Below are positions 12,122 to 22,287 of a DNA stretch of 64,000 nt, piece by piece (the stretch's first letter is position 1; each line of letters opens with the position of its first letter). A model generated the notes under the pieces. The model ran no database searches, was not told the origin of the DNA, and saw only the letters and a list, made by a program, of their open reading frames with translations. This DNA is from Hysterium pulicare CBS 123377. Lineage: Eukaryota; Ascomycota; Dothideomycetes; Hysteriales; Hysteriaceae. The position numbers were made by a program, and so were the translations under genes. The stretch covers positions 1 through 64,000 of the forward strand of contig AJFK01000108.1 of assembly GCA_000467715.1 (NCBI GenBank), given 5' to 3'.

Positions 12122-13233
12122 ATTGTGTCCAATCGCTCATACTAATGCTATGATTTCGAGATTCTTACGGACTTGCATGCCACAATACAAAGTAACTAGT
12201 TCACCCCACAATAGGCGCCGTTCTTTCCACGAATCCGACCAGCAAAACACCTCACAACGCTGCCACCCGACTTCCTGACATATCTTTAACATTAGTCACG
12301 CCTATTCAAATAGTATGAAGCCAATACACCAAGTCAACCCTCGGACGCGACCACCCGGCGTTCGTTAGTCCGGTTCCAGGATCTACGTAGGATTAGTACC
12401 GGACCGGTTAACACAAGATTTGGCCAGGGAGCCCGGCAAATTGGCAGTACAACTTAAAGAGATGTTGCGTTATTCTTTTCAGAAAACGCGACGTGACGTT
12501 CGAGAGGGTTTTATTCCGAATCAGCTTATGGAGGTCGTGACAGAGACGTGGTGAAAGGGCTGTGAGTGTTTTACCTTTGGATATAACCTCTTGTAATTTA
12601 TAGATCCTGCCTTTGGATATAATCTCATGTGATTCATGACTTACCGCTTCGAGTCAATTTTCCATCTTCATCCGAACGGAATGGTGTTGTTGTTCTAGTC
12701 ACGTGGCTTGCTTTCTACTAGGTCGGTCACGTATCTAATGCAAATACCCCATCATTGGAGCTGGTAGTCACAGATTAAATAGCATGCTAAACACTCCTTG
12801 CCGACCTTTCGGTAGAATAGCTAAGAAAGGGAGATGATGAATGGTCAAGGATGTAGCCTAGCGAGATAATGGTATAATGAGGCCGGAAAGGACTTGACGT
12901 TAAAGAGATTCAGCTTCACATGCCATATTGCAAGAGGTAAGTCTAACCGAGCCAAACATGCTTCCAATGTCGTTAGACATGCACGTGACGACCATTTTTT
13001 TTGTCCTTGGTAATTTACTCGGCTTATGGAGAGAGCCCGAGAGTGCAGTTTGAGATCTCCTCTTAAGTACTCTTCAATTATTGTAGTGGTTTTGATCCAA
13101 CAATTTTATTCGAAGCCCACATACCTCTACCATGAGAGTCCGGCATTGATGATCTCCCAAAGAGCTGTTTCAAACTGCAACGGATCGGATTATCCAGCAA
13201 GAGCCTTCCTCACTATGACAACTTCCTCATTCC
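12122..13233. other. Intergenic stretch with a short imperfect direct repeat
   Basis: I see no gene. Two 28-base copies beginning CCTTTGGATATAA start at 12574 and 12610, 36 bases apart. Sequences with the CACGTG core occur near 12699 and 12982. The 3' ends of both flanking genes point into this region, so it should contain two terminators. Confidence 0.45.
12574..12637. repeat. Imperfect direct repeat, two 28-base copies at 36-base spacing
   Basis: Both copies start CCTTTGGATATAA and continue with a CTC[T/A]TGT[A/G]ATT[T/C]AT pattern. The spacing and partial identity point to a small local duplication. No function is evident. Confidence 0.5.
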
Positions 13234-14229
13234 TCATTCCTCGTACCGCTCCTTCTCCCCCCTACCTTTCGCCCAATCAACCATAACCCCCTGCAACGCC
13301 GGCCCGGCAAACCCCTCAAAGATATTATCCCCCAAGTCCGTGTTCCCCTTGGGCATAACAACAGCCGCCCTCCCCGTGATCCTCTCATCAGCGGCCATCC
13401 TACACACAGCATCAACCACCAACTCGATGGGCGCAAATCCAAATATAGAGGACTGAGATTTCTCATTCTCAGTCGTCAGTGGCGTCTTGACAAACCAAGG
13501 CGCAATCAGATTAACTCTTACATTAGCCTGCTTCTTTGCTTGCTCCCTAATACCGTGGAAGATACCCCGGACACCGTATTTAGATAGCGAGTACGTGGTG
13601 CTGCTGGTGTGGCCTAGATATCCAGATATCGAAGCCATGAGAATAAGGGATTTCTGGAAGGGTTTGGACTCCGTCAACTGAGCGTGCGAATGTGGTCCCC
13701 CGGTACTAGCTGGTGCAGGCGGAATTTGGAAATAGTGCAGAGCGAGATAAGAGCTGTAATACACGCCCTTTAGATTCACCTCCATAACACTAAGACCGGG
13801 TGCTGGTGGATCGCTATTCAAGTTCGCGGAATGACTAGACGCCATATCGACCAAGTTGTCCTCGGCTACGATACCCGCCATCGGTATCACGATATCGAGT
13901 TTCCCTTTCCCGAACTCGATGGCGGATTTGAAGGCCGAAAGTTGCGATTCGTAGGATGTAACATCGCATTGGACGAATGTTACGCGATGACCTTCGCTAG
14001 TTAGATCTTCGGCGATTTTGGTCCCAGCTGTGGTTTGTAGGTCGGCAATTATGACGATGGCGCCATGGGAGGCGAGAGCTTGGGCGGAGGTGTGTCCCAA
14101 TCCTGAAGCACCGCCTGTGATAAGAACGGATTTGCCTTTCAAGACTGTGGTGTCGAGAGTGGAAGTGAAGTCAATTGGTTGGGTTGGAGTCATGTATTTT
14201 GAGAAGATTGAAGGGAAATTTTGGGACAT
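13234..14229 (-). CDS. Short-chain dehydrogenase/reductase (SDR)
   Basis: This is an uninterrupted frame of 331 residues, NAD(P)-dependent by family. The cofactor motif TGGASGLG lies at about residues 39-46 and is followed by the acidic end of beta-2 (ADLQ), which leans towards NAD preference. An MAGI motif stands where NAGI usually lies, the active-site Ser is in MASISGYLG, and the catalytic Tyr-Lys pair is in YSLSK. The layout resembles 15-hydroxyprostaglandin-dehydrogenase-like SDRs of fungi. An insert of about 20 residues, rich in Pro and Ser, sits between NLKG and the Ser strand. The substrate cannot be told from sequence. The start is the first ATG, and no intron is needed. The neighbours are unrelated. 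Confidence 0.88.
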   Translation of the reverse strand: MSQNFPSIFSKYMTPTQPIDFTSTLDTTVLKGKSVLITGGASGLGHTSAQALASHGAIVIIADLQTTAGTKIAEDLTSEGHRVTFVQCDVTSYESQLSAFKSAIEFGKGKLDIVIPMAGIVAEDNLVDMASSHSANLNSDPPAPGLSVMEVNLKGVYYSSYLALHYFQIPPAPASTGGPHSHAQLTESKPFQKSLILMASISGYLGHTSSTTYSLSKYGVRGIFHGIREQAKKQANVRVNLIAPWFVKTPLTTENEKSQSSIFGFAPIELVVDAVCRMAADERITGRAAVVMPKGNTDLGDNIFEGFAGPALQGVMVDWAKGRGEKERYEE

Positions 14230-14729
14230 GGTGAACTTTACGGTAGATTTGGTAGATCGGATCGTCGTGTATAGAAGAATCTCAGAGGGCTGAGTGAAGT
14301 GCTGACGAAGTGGGTAGAGTATTCCAGGATCGATTCTCAGACTTGGGAGAACACTAATTTTGAGACCAAGTTAAATGAGTACCTCGATACTCGGCCGCTT
14401 GAACATTGAGAATGAGACGTTTGAGCTTAGAAAGGAGCACAGTAAGAGGTGTCGTTCTATATGTAATACAGCTTAAGGTGGTAAGCACTAATCTCTGTGG
14501 CAATGTTAGCATTGACGACTCAGCCTCACACCTCGCTCCTTCGAGCAACGCCCACATTCGGCACTTTCGGGGGCCTAATGGTGAGGTCGTTAGATGGTAC
14601 AAAATTGGACTAAACTACATTTCTTATTATGATGTTGTTGGGAGTGATTGCACTACCTGTCCGAGAACGGAAGTGAAAAAAGCCTGATGCATAAAAAACA
14701 AGACGTTTCACCAATGAGCTCGTTCCGCA
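14230..14729. other. Intergenic region upstream of the SDR gene
   Basis: No gene is supported. It should hold the SDR promoter (transcribed leftwards) and the 3' end of the CorA-like gene. Confidence 0.45.
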
Positions 14730-16515
14730 TTAAACCATGCTAACGGCCATCCCTGGTGACTTTTCTGGTAAGGACTTTTGGAGGTGTCCAGCTCGACAGA
14801 CTGGCCCAATAGTGCTAAGTCCCTGCTCTAAACGTCTGGTAGGGGTGGTGAGGATATTTTCTGAAGCAGGGCTTTGCTGGGAAACTGTGGAGAAAGATCG
14901 CCTAGTGCTCTCGATGATGGGAGAGCTGACGTCCATCCAATGACTCCAATGTACCCAAGCTTTCCAAACACCAAGTACAGCTAATGTTGTGGGAACTGTT
15001 GTAGCCCAATATAGCCAGAAGGTTTTAGCGACCATTACAGTACGAGTTTCGAGGTCGAATGAGAAGAAATTCATGCCGAAAAGTGACTATTGACGAGTTA
15101 GATGTAGGCAGTTGGGGGTAGGCGGGAATGTATACCGATATAAAGGTGGCTGGCAGGAAAAGTAGAGTCGAGTATGCGATTGTTCTCATAGATACGCTGT
15201 CCCGCCGCATTGCTAATGACAGCTGTAGATTAGCATAACTGTCTTTTTGAGAGACGGCGTTATTGAGCTGTTTGTAGTTAGTCCATCATTGCTTGACCAG
15301 TCGAGACTCGGTCGTAGATGTTTGAGAGGGAATATAACGTACGACAGTGCTCAGATTTTCGCTTCTCTTTTGCATGCAGCAAATCTGATGTTCTTGGTTC
15401 TTGAGTAGATGAATGAAGTTCGAAATTCTTTCTTTCATCTGCACATTTGGGCGACCAAGTAGTCTCTTTATATCTGCCTCGAGATTGTATTTTTCAAGAT
15501 CTCCGAGGGTGTCCAAGAGGAATTCAGCATAAGCAGACGCGAAACACGTCCTTCTCTCCAGGTAAACCAGAGTGGTTTTGAAGATATTGACCTCCTTCAT
15601 GCCTCCTCGGATTTGATCGTTGGTCCAGTCCCACACATCGTTGTTCAAGTCCATCCGGGATAAGTTCATGCTTCTTTCAAGCTCGAAGAATTTGGCGTCA
15701 CGGGGTTTACGAATCCTATCATTTAGATACACCATTATAAGATGAAGGATCATTATTGGCAAAGCTAGAGGGTGGGCTAATGAGTTAGAAGCGGCATTGA
15801 TGTGGCCAACGAGCTCCTCGATATCGGTGTTTGTAACACAGTCAACGAAACCAACGGTGCGGCCACTATTCGGATTCCACGAAAGGGCCATTGACCAAGT
15901 CGACTTGAGATCACCGGCGGAGGAATGGGCTGGACGGATGACAAAGTCTGTCGCAACTTAGAACATGTCTCAATTTCAAAATCAAAACAACTTACTAATC
16001 CTTTCGATCTTTCCGCTTTCGTCCATTGGGGTATAAATAGCAAAGACTCCGGATCCAATCGCACTATTTCGATAGTAGATATATTCGGGGGGTAGCGATA
16101 GACTTTTAAAGACGCAGGTAATAAATTGTTTGGACACTGGTAGCCAGTCTGGAAATACATTGCCACCCCTTCCAGTATCTTTATGTCTCGTGAGGCTGAT
16201 AACTTGTTATCTCCATGCACCGTAAAGTTGATATAAACCAACATACATAAGATCAACCCCACTCTTCAAGGCCGTATTTCCAGTTGGTGTGCGCTGTGGG
16301 CCCTTCATCCAAATCCAATCAGCCGTCAAGTCAGGGAAAAGGGGTCCCGAACATACACGCTTTCGCACCCATTTTTCAACGCTATCTCGGGAAATGGGTT
16401 CGGCTCGTGCTGGAGCTTGGGATGGATAACTGTGGCTGATGGTAAAAACTTCCCATTCATCGGGCGGTAATTCGATATAATCGTGAATATGCCTCCAATA
16501 CCATTCTTCATACAT
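14730..16515 (-). CDS. CorA-like membrane protein with GMN motif
   Basis: Five exons (16515-16247, 16195-15996, 15947-15343, 15267-15136, 15086-14730) and four introns of 48-75 bases give 520 residues. An in-frame stop just upstream of the ATG fixes the start. The N-terminal two thirds are soluble and helical. The C-terminus has two membrane spans, the first ending in SSLFGMNFFSFD and the second being FWLYWATTVPTTLAVLGVW. The Gly-Met-Asn triplet is the CorA/Mrs2 signature at the outer mouth of the pore, and it is rebuilt exactly across the last intron. Fungal CorA-like proteins of this type often lose GMN, so its retention argues for real ion transport, probably Mg2+, although the metal is not shown. 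A Ser/Thr-rich tail of about 75 residues follows the second span. Confidence 0.82.
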
Positions 16516-17734
16516 GGCTTAGTTTCGCAACAAAGCATTGAAATCAGTAAGGATCTTCAAAGGAGTAGATAAGTCTTTATTGATTTCATGGGTAGAAGCA
16601 TTCCTCGTGGTTGCCTGCCGTTGGTGGTGGCTGAGCACAATGGATATGCATGATGTATGCAGTTGCACGCGTGATGTCTCAGCTGAATTTTGAGCCGAAC
16701 TCTTTGTGGTTAGGTATTTTAATGTAAAAGGAATTGGTATATTCGAAGTTTTCGAAGATCGAAATACAATTGGGGGCGCTGAGACACGTTGGAAAGATGG
16801 ATTAGGGAGTTATTGAACGTTGCGTTATAAAACCCATTCTAACCGAAAATGGCAAAGTGCTTAAAATCGTGCTTTGTCGTCTAGATAATCATCCGCAATT
16901 TCTATCATCGTTTTTTCTTCGAGTGAAGTAGGAATTGTTTAGTGCACTGTTGAAGCTAGTGGTGCCGGTCGACAGCTCTATAAGAAAGCAGGTTTCGCCG
17001 TCGAGCGTCAGTGGGATTTGTCAGTGCCTGATAAGTTTACGGAGAGGCAAACGGAACGAGCGACCTTTATGATGAGGCCAAGGAAGTGCATGGCTTAGAA
17101 TGAATCTAAAGGTCTCTGTGGTTACGGAATGCGGAGCCGCGACACTTCAGAGTTGTCAGCTGCTTCAAATTATAGAAATAAATATACCAAACGTACTCGC
17201 TTGTTGCCTTACACGATCAACTAAAAAGCTAAGCAGGAAAGCCTCGTTCACATAATCCCACCAATATACTAGTCACGTGACACATACCCCAACATCCACT
17301 GCCATCCCCAGCAATCTTATAACTCCCCAGATCCCCATCCCCATGATCATTCAAGCCATCTGTCTTCTAGAAACCCCAAAGAACACCAACCCACCTAACC
17401 CGTGTCCTATTAATCTATCAAGCACGCACTAAGCCGCGTCTAAACCTAATCGAGGCACTAACGACCCCTGCTATTAATCTGGGAGACGGAAACCTCATGA
17501 GTAGAGGACAGACTGCATGAAAATAATTTCCAACGAGGTGTGGTATATAGCGAGCGAGAAAGAAAGCTATGTAGAAATGAGAGCTGTTCTGGTCGATTTT
17601 TTGTCTTGATTTCGAAGGTTCCTCGCTATTGTTACTGTTGTTAGTCGTTCAATTGAGGGAACGGCAATCGTGATTCTTTCACGCTGAGATAGTAGCTCTG
17701 GTTGGATTTTCTTTGGGAAACCCATCTAGCAAAT
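16516..17734. promoter_or_regulatory. 1.2-kb divergent intergenic region
   Basis: No gene was found. It separates the start of the CorA-like gene (leftward) from a secreted-protein gene (rightward) and so holds both promoters. A perfect palindrome TCACGTGA lies at 17273-17280. Confidence 0.4.
17273..17280. promoter_or_regulatory. TCACGTGA palindrome, candidate bHLH (Cbf1/E-box type) site
   Basis: This is an eight-base perfect palindrome with the CACGTG core, about 455 bases upstream of the secreted-protein start. Such cores are bound by fungal bHLH factors. Regulation here is only an inference. Confidence 0.3.
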
Positions 17735-18522
17735 ATGAGACTTGTAACACTTCTCACTTCGGCGCTCCTCGCCGCTTCCGCCTTCGCCGCCGACGAATCG
17801 TCTTCCTCATCCTCCAGTTCGAGCTCAAGCTCCCGCGCCTCCCCTGCCTCAAAAGCCAGCTCCGCATCCTCCTCCACCGAAACCACCGAGCCAACACCAA
17901 TTGCCCAACTCTGGACGCCCCTCTGGAAGCCCTCGACTCTCTCATCCAGCTACACCACCCACTGCAAAGCAACCACCAAAATCGCCGCCGAGATCTACAC
18001 CCTGGGAGAAATGTACCCCGGGCTAAAAGACTACTCCGCCGAGCTGAAAGTCTTCTACCATCGGCAAGAATACCCCGGATCGTGGGATGGAGTCGACAAG
18101 CATGGGAACGACCGACAACTGATGAAGATGGATTATTATGAAGTGCCGTTCCCGGTCCGGAAATGGATTGAGACGCATCCGGATCAGAAATGGTATAATG
18201 TGCAGAACGGAGTTGTGTTTTTTGCACCGGGGGCTATGTATCCGATTATGCCGCTTTGGGTTGAGGAGCCTGAGGAGGGTGAGTTGGGGGATTGTGAAGG
18301 TATGTATTTGAGAGAGCGGAGTGCCCTGGACTTTGTAACGAATGCTGATGTATTGTTGTAGGCGTTTTTACCGATCTCGAGAATTATACTCGAGAGGCTA
18401 AGGATGGCGGTGTTGTTGCTAGGGTAGTGGAGCACAAGGCTACCGGCAATAACCAAATCGAGGTGAGCCTTGAAGCCATGCAATTGAAATCGAAGGATGA
18501 GGCGAAGCGAGATGAGTTATAG
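17735..18522 (+). CDS. Predicted secreted Ser-rich protein
   Basis: Two exons (17735-18299, 18362-18522) with a 62-base GTATGT..TAG intron give 241 residues. The N-terminus MRLVTLLTSALLAASAFA is a typical signal peptide ending in AFA. It is followed by a run of 12 serines and a Ser/Ala/Pro region, likely an O-glycosylated stalk. The folded part (about 75-241) contains a WTPLWKPSTLSSSY stretch and an aromatic, acidic core, with two cysteines visible before the intron. There is no hydrophobic C-terminus, so no GPI anchor is suggested. I recall similar unnamed extracellular proteins in ascomycetes but no characterised one. An earlier in-frame ATG is absent in the longer open stretch, so this ATG is the natural start. 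Confidence 0.75.
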
Positions 18523-18605
18523 ACTCTCGCAGATATGATTGTACGATTTCAAGTTTCCAATTGGTTATTGGTAATATTTCGGACGTACGGTGTCCTTCAA
18601 TAGAA

Positions 18606-19785
18606 TCAAGCTCCTTTCTTCCTCTCCTGCGCAAGCTTCTCCCTTTCAAACCTCTCTTTCTTGTCATGCGATATTGCTGCCACCATGTTGAAGAAAAATA
18701 CAATGAGATAAATTATCCCCACCAAGCCTAGTACGAGTGCTACACTGACCATGGAGAACACTACAAATCCATATGACGCTCGGTTGAAAGCGGCATTATT
18801 CTGTAGTGGAGGGATACCAGCCCCAACTTGCATAGCTGAAAGGACCAGGGAGAAGAAAACGAAGACAATAAGGATCCAGCTGAACTTTCGTTGGAAGAAA
18901 ACTACGTATCGGTTGTACCCATACAGATACCCGCGTACGAAATGGGTGAACATGAAGCGCGTCCGATAGATAGAGTTGATCCTCCCAAGACGCAGTTCAC
19001 CGAAGTGGTACCGTTTGTTGACTTGATCAAGCGCGTTTACGTCTATGTGGGAGCAAAAGTCCTTTACGAAATCCTTCCACCAACGCCATGTGACGAATGA
19101 TGGCAAAAGGAAGAGCTCATGCGCCATCTTCAAGTCCAATGGTGAAGTTATGAGCCAAACGTACGACAACAGCAGTCCACATGCTGATTCATGAAGCTCC
19201 TTGTGCTCGCAGATATGGCTTTCCCAAAACTGGTAGCTCAGCATGTATTCCGATAGTGGCTTTATCATAATACGAGCGGAAAATAGTAGCAGGTGTAGGT
19301 CTGCTTGCTGGGTCTGAAGAATCGAATACCCCATCATTTTGTATCGATGTAATGGCCTCGCCCGCAGTGGCCGTCCAGCCATCCAAAGTAGATCATGTAT
19401 TCTGTTCAACCGCGAAAGATCCAAATCGTACTGTAGGAAAGACTTTGTGTCATCTTCGACCAAGAAAGTCTCGGAACCTGTTCCGGATATTGTAGGTAAC
19501 GATTCCAATGCTTCGAGCGGGACGGTTGAGGACGGGTGCTGCAGAGGATGGGGTTGTATGTCGCCATTTGGGTGCGCTACACTTGAGGTTGGACTCGAAT
19601 TGTAAGGAGAAGCAGGAGGAGGGATAGGGCGATCTGCGAAGGGTGGTCTAAGAATAGGGTTCTGTGTGTGAGCAGTAAGCAAGGGACAGGTAATGAGGAA
19701 TAGAACAACATTGATGCGTTGAGGGTATTGCAAGCTTCGCGAGCGCCGCCTTCATCAATCGATGACATACCTTGTTCTCTTCCAT
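18606..19785 (-). CDS. Fungal orphan membrane protein with two C-terminal spans
   Basis: A tiny first exon (19785-19771, coding MEENK) joins the main exon (19661-18606) across a 109-base GTATGT..CAG intron, giving 356 residues. The N-terminal 70 residues are Pro-rich and disordered. The rest carries family motifs I know from many unnamed ascomycete proteins: LLWMAGRP, a central GELRLGRIN, RGYLYGYNRY, then two hydrophobic spans (about 280-300 and 315-345) and a Lys/Glu-rich tail. Some databases mislabel this family as a protease; I see no catalytic motif. Function unknown. The longer uninterrupted frame above 19661 is rejected as coding because the intron start and end are good and the extra N-terminus would be odd. 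Confidence 0.72.
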
Positions 19786-20238
19786 CTTTCTTCGGTCGGT
19801 TATGCAGACTGCAGCGACATGAAGATGTGAAAGAGAACAAGAGTACGTGGGTTCTGTTGTTGCACGAGGCAGGCAGCTGAGCAAAGGCTGAGGCTTGCTC
19901 AACCTTAGTGGCCAACCTGTGCCAGCCAATAGTGTGGGCGCTAAGATCTTATGTGATCCAGTAATAATAAACCAGCAATAATTAACGAGGATACCGAGAT
20001 GCCCACTCGCTCTGCACCGGCAAATCTACTTTTAAATAAGAATATGGAGTAGAGAGAAGGGGGCGAAAGTTCATCATTCATGACGCAACGGTTCAAAGTC
20101 CGCATATTTGATCTATACAGCATCAAGGAAATCCATACATGTGCTCCCTCGATACCAAATATCGATAGCGCATTCTTTTTCATACGCCCAAGTCCATGCA
20201 AAATTCCGTAGCGCAATGCATCGCTACGAAAGGAAACC
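19786..20238. other. Intergenic spacer, 453 bases
   Basis: No gene. It holds the promoter of the orphan membrane-protein gene and the 3' end of the BAR-SH3 gene. Confidence 0.45.
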
Positions 20239-21778
20239 CTACTTGCAGTAGTTGGCCGGAAAACTCCCCTTTTGCCCTCTCAGTTCTCCCTCCCACCAAT
20301 CCTGAGAGCTATTAGTCTTCTTCAAGACTTTGATTTTATCACCTTCCCGGAATGCTAAATCGCCCGGAGCCTGTGAATCGAAGTCGTACATGGCCGTAAC
20401 ATACTCGCCTTGCCATGACCCAATCTTTTTCGGTGGGGGCGGCGGAGGCTTCTTCTTGCCTATTGCAGGATTTGGTGATAAAAGAGATGCAGAAGATGAT
20501 GAAGGTATTCGCGGTCTGGCGAAGTAGTCATCATGACCATTGGTGCTAGTTGAAACGGAAGATGCTGTAGAAGTACGTCTTCCCCACGCATCATTGCTGG
20601 GATACGGACTGAGGCCGGGAGAGGTCCCGCCTATCCTGGGTTTGGGAGAATTCAGTGAGTTGATTGATGGTTTGTTTGAAAGAGTTAGAGGAGGTCCTTC
20701 CTCTGTAGGCGGTAAACTATACCCAGGTCTTGGTGATGCTGCGTTGACGGTAGATACACTATTCTGGCTACTCGATCGCCGGCCTGGTATGACCTTGTTT
20801 CGAATTCCCAATCCGGTGAGAGTGCTGCCTTGATCAGGAAGTCTCATGGGCTGATGTATTGCCTTGCCTCTGGCTATGAGATCAATCCCGCTTTCCATTT
20901 CTTTGCGCAAGGACGTGAAGTCGGCATCCCACACTGGTATAACTTCCTCCAACTCTGGCGGTGGATTTGGGAATCCATGGTCGGTCGAGTATTGATGGAA
21001 AACAGTGTACATATTCCCAAGCAGGTTGTTCTGGAGAACGATCTGATTCGCAAGGAGGTGAGGTAAAAGGGAGAATGTAGCAGCGTTGATTCTGGGGAGA
21101 TGAGTCCGGAGGCCCTCGTCTGCTATTTCAAATTCGTAGGCGGAACGTTCAAGATCTGCCTCGTGCTTCGACAATGCAGTTCTCTCGCGTTCGGTCAACT
21201 GCATTTTCTTCCTTAAGGCGTCGACACGACTCTGATACCGTTCGTAGTCGAGCTGGGGATTACTGTCAGTGACACAAAGTCAATTGCTCGAGGAGAAATG
21301 CACCTTCTTGTCATCACGCTTCTTAATCGTTTTCTTCATAGGTTTCAACATATCTTGGGCCGACTTGGCCGGGACGATGAGCTTCAAATCAATATGCTTC
21401 AGATCCTCCATCATGTCCGTCTTCAGCTCCGAGAAGTGGGTATGTAGTGCTTCGACACGCTCCAACTTATCCTGAGGTGTATCTCTGGGAGTATGAGTAC
21501 CGATTTCCGATCCCTTGCCACCTAATGGCTTGTATATTATATGGAATTCCGCAACTATGTCTAGCTGGTGGGTGAGGATCTCGACCCAAGCCTCTCGCCA
21601 TGCTTTCGCAGCGTCTGCGATCTAGTGAAGTATTAGCGCAGATCAACACCAGAGGGAAGATACTTGCCTTGCCTAGCATCTGATCAGACTCCTCAAATTC
21701 GCGCAGCATAGTAGCAATGTCATTCTCGTTGGGTGTCCGTTTGAGGAAGAGCCCAAACTTCCTCTGCACGCGCTGCAT
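20239..21778 (-). CDS. BAR-SH3 adaptor (amphiphysin / Rvs167 / Hob1-like)
   Basis: Three exons (21778-21668, 21621-21304, 21252-20239) give 480 residues. Residues 1-250 are a helical BAR domain with the usual sequence of conserved bits: EFHIIYKPLG, the LDYERYQSR region after intron 2, and the QIVLQNNLLGNMY helix. A Ser/Pro-rich linker with a run of six prolines follows. The last 60 residues are an SH3 domain (TAMYDFDSQ, DLAFREGD, DWWEGEL, GSFPANY). BAR-SH3 proteins bend membranes and link actin patches to endocytosis. The N-terminus differs from canonical Rvs167, suggesting the second BAR-SH3 type of filamentous fungi. Intron 1 (21622-21667) begins with GC, not GT: GCAAGT..TAG. Confidence 0.87.
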
Positions 21779-22287
21779 CGTCGGAGATAGGGAGCAATGG
21801 GGCGCGAGAGAAGTCCGATGTAAGAATAAAGAAGTGAATGAAGGATTCAAAACTCAATGGCTGAGGAGTTGGAGAGGTCAAGCTGGCTGACGGTTGGAGG
21901 AGTGGAAAGCTTATGATGGTGTCCTTACCCGCAGGGATTGCGAAAGGCAGCAACCCCACGCCTCAAACACAGCCTCAGCCTGACCCCCAATGCTGATGTT
22001 AATTGGAGAAAGGATTTTGGGCCTGCACCAGCCTCGCGAATCCTCCTGTCGCTTCGTGTTTTGCATCGCTGATTCAAGAGGGGATGGTGATACGTGAACT
22101 GCGGGGGAAAGGCGTGAATTTGCCTGTCATCCATCCACGGGATCTCGCGTCGTTGCCTTCGCGTCCGAACCTCAACCCCTTCGACATTCACCCCACAAAC
22201 TGCAATCTACTCAACGACACTGGCAGTTTCTAATCCCATGTTCGCGCAATTACGCGCATTCCCTCTCATTGCATACAAGGTTATGAC
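21779..22287. promoter_or_regulatory. Divergent promoter between BAR-SH3 and DUF2439 genes
   Basis: This 509-base head-to-head spacer contains no supported gene; open stretches on both strands are short and mutually overlapping. Confidence 0.45.
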
